From Parapristionchus giblindavisi (Eukaryota > Nematoda > Chromadorea > Rhabditida > Diplogasteridae), in the NCBI GenBank assembly GCA_943737045.1, contig CALSFV010000302.1:310001-374000 (forward strand): DNA of 64,000 nucleotides, given 5' to 3'. Shown piece by piece: positions 61,469 through 64,000 of this stretch (within the stretch, counting starts at the first letter, position 1; each line of letters opens with the position of its first letter). The notes under the pieces were generated by a model. The model did not search any database. It was not told the origin of the DNA and saw only the letters and a list, made by a program, of their open reading frames with translations. Position numbers and translations under genes: made by a program.

Positions 61469-62427
61469 ATGACGGATAATTTGAATTCTAATCCAATATT
61501 CTTCAGTAGTTCATCATTGGAGAAGAAGTCAGATATGGGTGATTTCGCATCTGCTCTTAATGGAGCAAGTCGACTAAGATATGGAAAGAGATCAGGAAAT
61601 GGAGGACTCTTTTTCCTTGATTCTTTCAGGTTATTATTTATTTTATTTTATTAATTAAGATATATTTTCAGAGATCGAGTAGAGGATGATGGTGATTATA
61701 TGCCCATGAATGCGTCAGTTTCATACAATTACTCATAAATTCTTTTTCAATTCAATCAATGATAATAAATTAGTCATAATATCTTTTATTCAGCGAGAAA
61801 CGATCACCCTCTACTGATTTCATCGCAAATCTCAATAAAGCAGAACGACTACGGTATATTCAGTCTCTCACCACGATCAATCAATCTAAAGTATACTTTA
61901 TAGATTTGGTCGGAAGTAATCGATTAGAAGTGTATATCGATTGGTCACTCACTCCTCTCTATGATCTACCTTATCTTCTATTCATAATATCATGTCACTT
62001 TTGAGTAAAGAATCTCTCATTTTGTTCATATTCTAATCTAACTAACCCATGTGACATAAAGATAAGAATTAACACAATTGAATTAGTGTAAATGAATAAA
62101 TGAATTAGTGGAAGATTCATTCTAATCTATCAGAGATATATAGACTATACGACCATTCAATGATCTTTTATCTTAACACTAAAGAGTAAACTAAACTTAT
62201 CAGACAGTATACGGTATGTTTTTGAGTGAATAAACATATTTTTGCTAGTACATGTATTCCCCTTGATTTTTAATGAATAGTACATTGTCTGCCCTTTTGT
62301 TCATAGTGTAGTAGAGAGAATAGAATATGATGAGGTATCCCTTCCACGTGACTCGGTGCAAAGAAGAAGAGTAAACCTGTTAAGAATGAATCGATTGATT
62401 AGAGTAATTGAAGATGAAGAACAATGA
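61469..62427 (+). CDS. flp-34: NPY/NPF-type RLRYamide/RLRFamide precursor, FLP-34-like (5' end incomplete)
   Basis: Exons 61469-61629, 61672-61713, 61794-61853, 61904-61915 (12-nt microexon) or 61904-61919, and 62307-62427 (stop TGA). Peptide 1 lies between KK and GKR: SDMGDFASALNGASRLRY, followed by the amidation Gly. Peptide 2 follows EKR: SPSTDFIANLNKAERLRF, followed by GR. Both are 18 residues and end R-L-R-(Y/F)-amide, as in C. elegans FLP-34 peptides of the neuropeptide Y/F group (recalled, not aligned). The last residues of peptide 2 are on the microexon. Read through, it gives RFGRK then stop; spliced at GTAATC it continues into 62307-62427 (VERIEYDEVSLPRDSVQRRR, then a helix-like end). 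The signal peptide is not in the listed first exon; an upstream exon is expected, entering in phase 0 or 1. Confidence 0.8.
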
Positions 62428-62767
62428 TGAATTCTATGAAGGAATGAATGAATGAATAAAGTGATTGAATTGAGCTGAATGATATGATATGTGCACTTTG
62501 AACTTTGAACATATGTTCAACTGAAACCTAACACCTTTTTGTGTTTCCGTTCATTTAATGGTAAAAGATCGGCGAATAAGTGTTAATAAACGTTTTATTT
62601 CTCGTAATTGAATTGAATAATCTATCCGAATACTATTCGATATTGAACTCGTCATGAATATACAAATTAACAGAGAAAAAAAGAAATGAAAGAATGAAAA
62701 ATATATGTTTGCGAAAGCAAATAACAAACAATTGAATATACTCGTGAGAGTGATTTAAAGCAGTGGC

Positions 62768-63617
62768 CTAGTAATGGTATACTGTAACTGGTAGTGGATG
62801 GATGGTATTGTCACGGTCGTAAGTGTGACCCGTCGTACGACCCGCTCGTAGCTATGGCTCGAGGGAAGATTACGGTAGATTAAGATGGAAACAATTGGAT
62901 AGACCCGTATGGAAATGTCTAGTTGATGAGATCAAGCGATGAGAGGAGTAGTGATGGAATGATGCTGAAAGAAGATTATAAGATTATTGATTGGTTTATT
63001 GACTATTGATTAGTTCATTTAAGATCCTCTTATGTATATGTCTGTATGTAAACTGTATGTGAATAGATGTGTATTTGCTTCCTCTGAGCTTCGTTTTTGT
63101 TTCTTCCTCTACAGTATTCTTTGTATTTACCGTATCACAAGTGTCTATATTGTCCCCATGTGTCTTTCATCTACATTATCCCTCAGTCTACAGTATATTC
63201 TCATTGGAATGAATATAATAATTACCTGAGTGTAAGCAAGATACTCTGAGATTTGTCCTGAACATTCTCCTTCGGGTAGAATTCCAATGAGATATTTCTG
63301 TACAAGACGACGTGCATGATTGGAATGACCACAATCATCGAAGACACACGAAGCATCCACTCCGAGCTAAATATTAAGAATTATTAATTAATTTTTGAAT
63401 TATTCTGATGCTAAAGAAACTAAAGGACTTGAATATAATGGACTAAATTAGGTAATATTCTTACATATTCGAGTAGAATCTCGGTCCCTCCTGGATGAGC
63501 ATCAGATTGGAGGAATTGAGTGATGTCATACACAAAGTTATGAAGAATAATCCATGCAGATGAGAAGTCATCGTGTTGAGAGACTTCAGAACGAGAGATA
63601 ATACGAAGAGATGCCAT
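62768..63617 (-). CDS. Cytochrome b5-domain protein, about 125 aa
   Basis: Electron carrier with bis-His haem. Minus-strand exons 63617-63465 and 63366-63226, with a tentative last exon 62851-62768 (stop TAG). The haem signature HPGG is at residues 41-44, the second ligand in DDCGHSNHAR is His65, and the 24-residue His-His spacing equals classical b5. The start VSQHDDFSSAWIILHNFVYD and IGILPEGECS fit the fold. No C-terminal membrane anchor is visible, so it may be a soluble form. The last exon (LRAGRTTGHTYDRDN) fits phase but has no family support. TATCTCTTCAG lies 2 nt upstream of the ATG, a good trans-splice acceptor. Confidence 0.82.
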
Positions 63618-64000
63618 GACTGAAGAGATACAAGAGATAAAGACAAGATTGAGAGAAGGATTACGGTAAGTGGGGTGGGGGTAGGGGGAATCCCCCATTT
63701 AGGGACAAACAACAAAGAAGTATTTGTATTGTCATATTGTACTCCCGGTCTATCGTATATATTCATTAGAGATTGGGTCCATTCTTTCTTATATACTCGC
63801 CATATACGACACTTTCATTCTATTTCTCTATACTCTCACTATATTGTATACTCTCTCATCATCTATCTCTTCTTCCCTTATTCTCTCTTCTCATACCATC
63901 TATTTCACACATTCGAACCCCTCCCTCTCCCTCTCCCTCTCTCTCCCTCTCCCTCTCCCTCTCCCCTTGCAAGTGAGTGGATAACACACGTTGAACCTCA
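63618..64000. other. Terminal intergenic sequence with CCCTCT satellite
   Basis: Upstream of the cytochrome b5 gene. CCCTCT hexamers at 63919-63966; no exon seen before the window ends. Confidence 0.6.

Noticed and set aside
1..64000. CRISPR arrays, bacterial operons, plasmid features
   Set aside because: Spliceosomal introns throughout and nematode-specific protein families make a prokaryotic reading untenable; no spaced direct-repeat array is present.

Overview
The window is nuclear DNA from a nematode, probably a diplogastrid of the Pristionchus type (the genus is inference). The phylum rests on recognisable proteins: a nematode polyprotein antigen (NPA/ABA-1 type), a major-sperm-protein domain protein, an onchocystatin-like cystatin, an FLP-34-like RLRY/RLRF-amide precursor, UNC-23/BAG2 and nephrocystin-4. 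Exons are short (mostly 60-150 nt), many introns are about 40-60 nt, and several genes have a 3' splice site just upstream of the ATG, as expected for spliced-leader trans-splicing. Introns are A+T rich and full of ATTGATTG- and GATCTTTGATC-type strings. Exon models were joined by hand from splice signals and codon phase; in places the displayed coordinates may be off by one base.

Layout. 1-12.5 kb (+): 3' part of unc-23, whose BAG2-like C-terminus is unmistakable. 12.5-16.5 kb: intergenic, with G+C-richer coding-like islands I cannot name. 16.5-17.6 kb (+): small MSP-domain protein followed by a degenerate copy of one of its exons. 17.6-24.7 kb: repeat land with two foldback elements of 1.3-1.5 kb flanked by TTAA and sharing their termini, plus a short palindromic element. 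24.7-26.8 kb (-): four-TM protein. 26.8-29.5 kb: GAGGGA-type satellites and a 0.2-kb MITE. 29.5-30.3 kb (-): secreted Ly6/QVR-like protein. 30.9-37.9 kb (-): nphp-4, over 30 exons, essentially full length. 38.5-39.4 kb (-): cystatin. 40.0-42.4 kb (-): secreted protein joining diverged NPA units to laminin-type EGF modules. 42.6-49.8 kb (-): NPA polyprotein, with six tandem units in one 2.35-kb exon. 50.4-51.6 kb (-): small secreted protein with a Tc1-like palindromic element in its first intron. 52.8-54.1 kb (+): short-chain dehydrogenase. 55.2-58.6 kb (-): type II membrane protein with a 1.37-kb foldback in an intron. 58.8-59.2 kb (+): possible serpin remnant. 59.4-60.0 kb (-): 3' exons of an unrecognised gene. 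61.5-62.4 kb (+): NPY/NPF-type peptide precursor. 62.8-63.6 kb (-): cytochrome b5-domain protein.

Functional picture. From 38.5 to 51.6 kb lies a same-strand run of secreted products: cystatin, NPA-laminin chimera, NPA and a small secreted protein. NPA units bind lipids and cystatins inhibit cysteine proteases, so this is a run of pseudocoelomic or excretory/secretory proteins next to the ciliary transition-zone gene nphp-4. Whether any are co-transcribed is not shown; the NPA stop and the chimera ATG are only about 220 bp apart. The main novelty candidates are the NPA-laminin EGF architecture, the homogenised NPA exon, and the TTAA foldback family.
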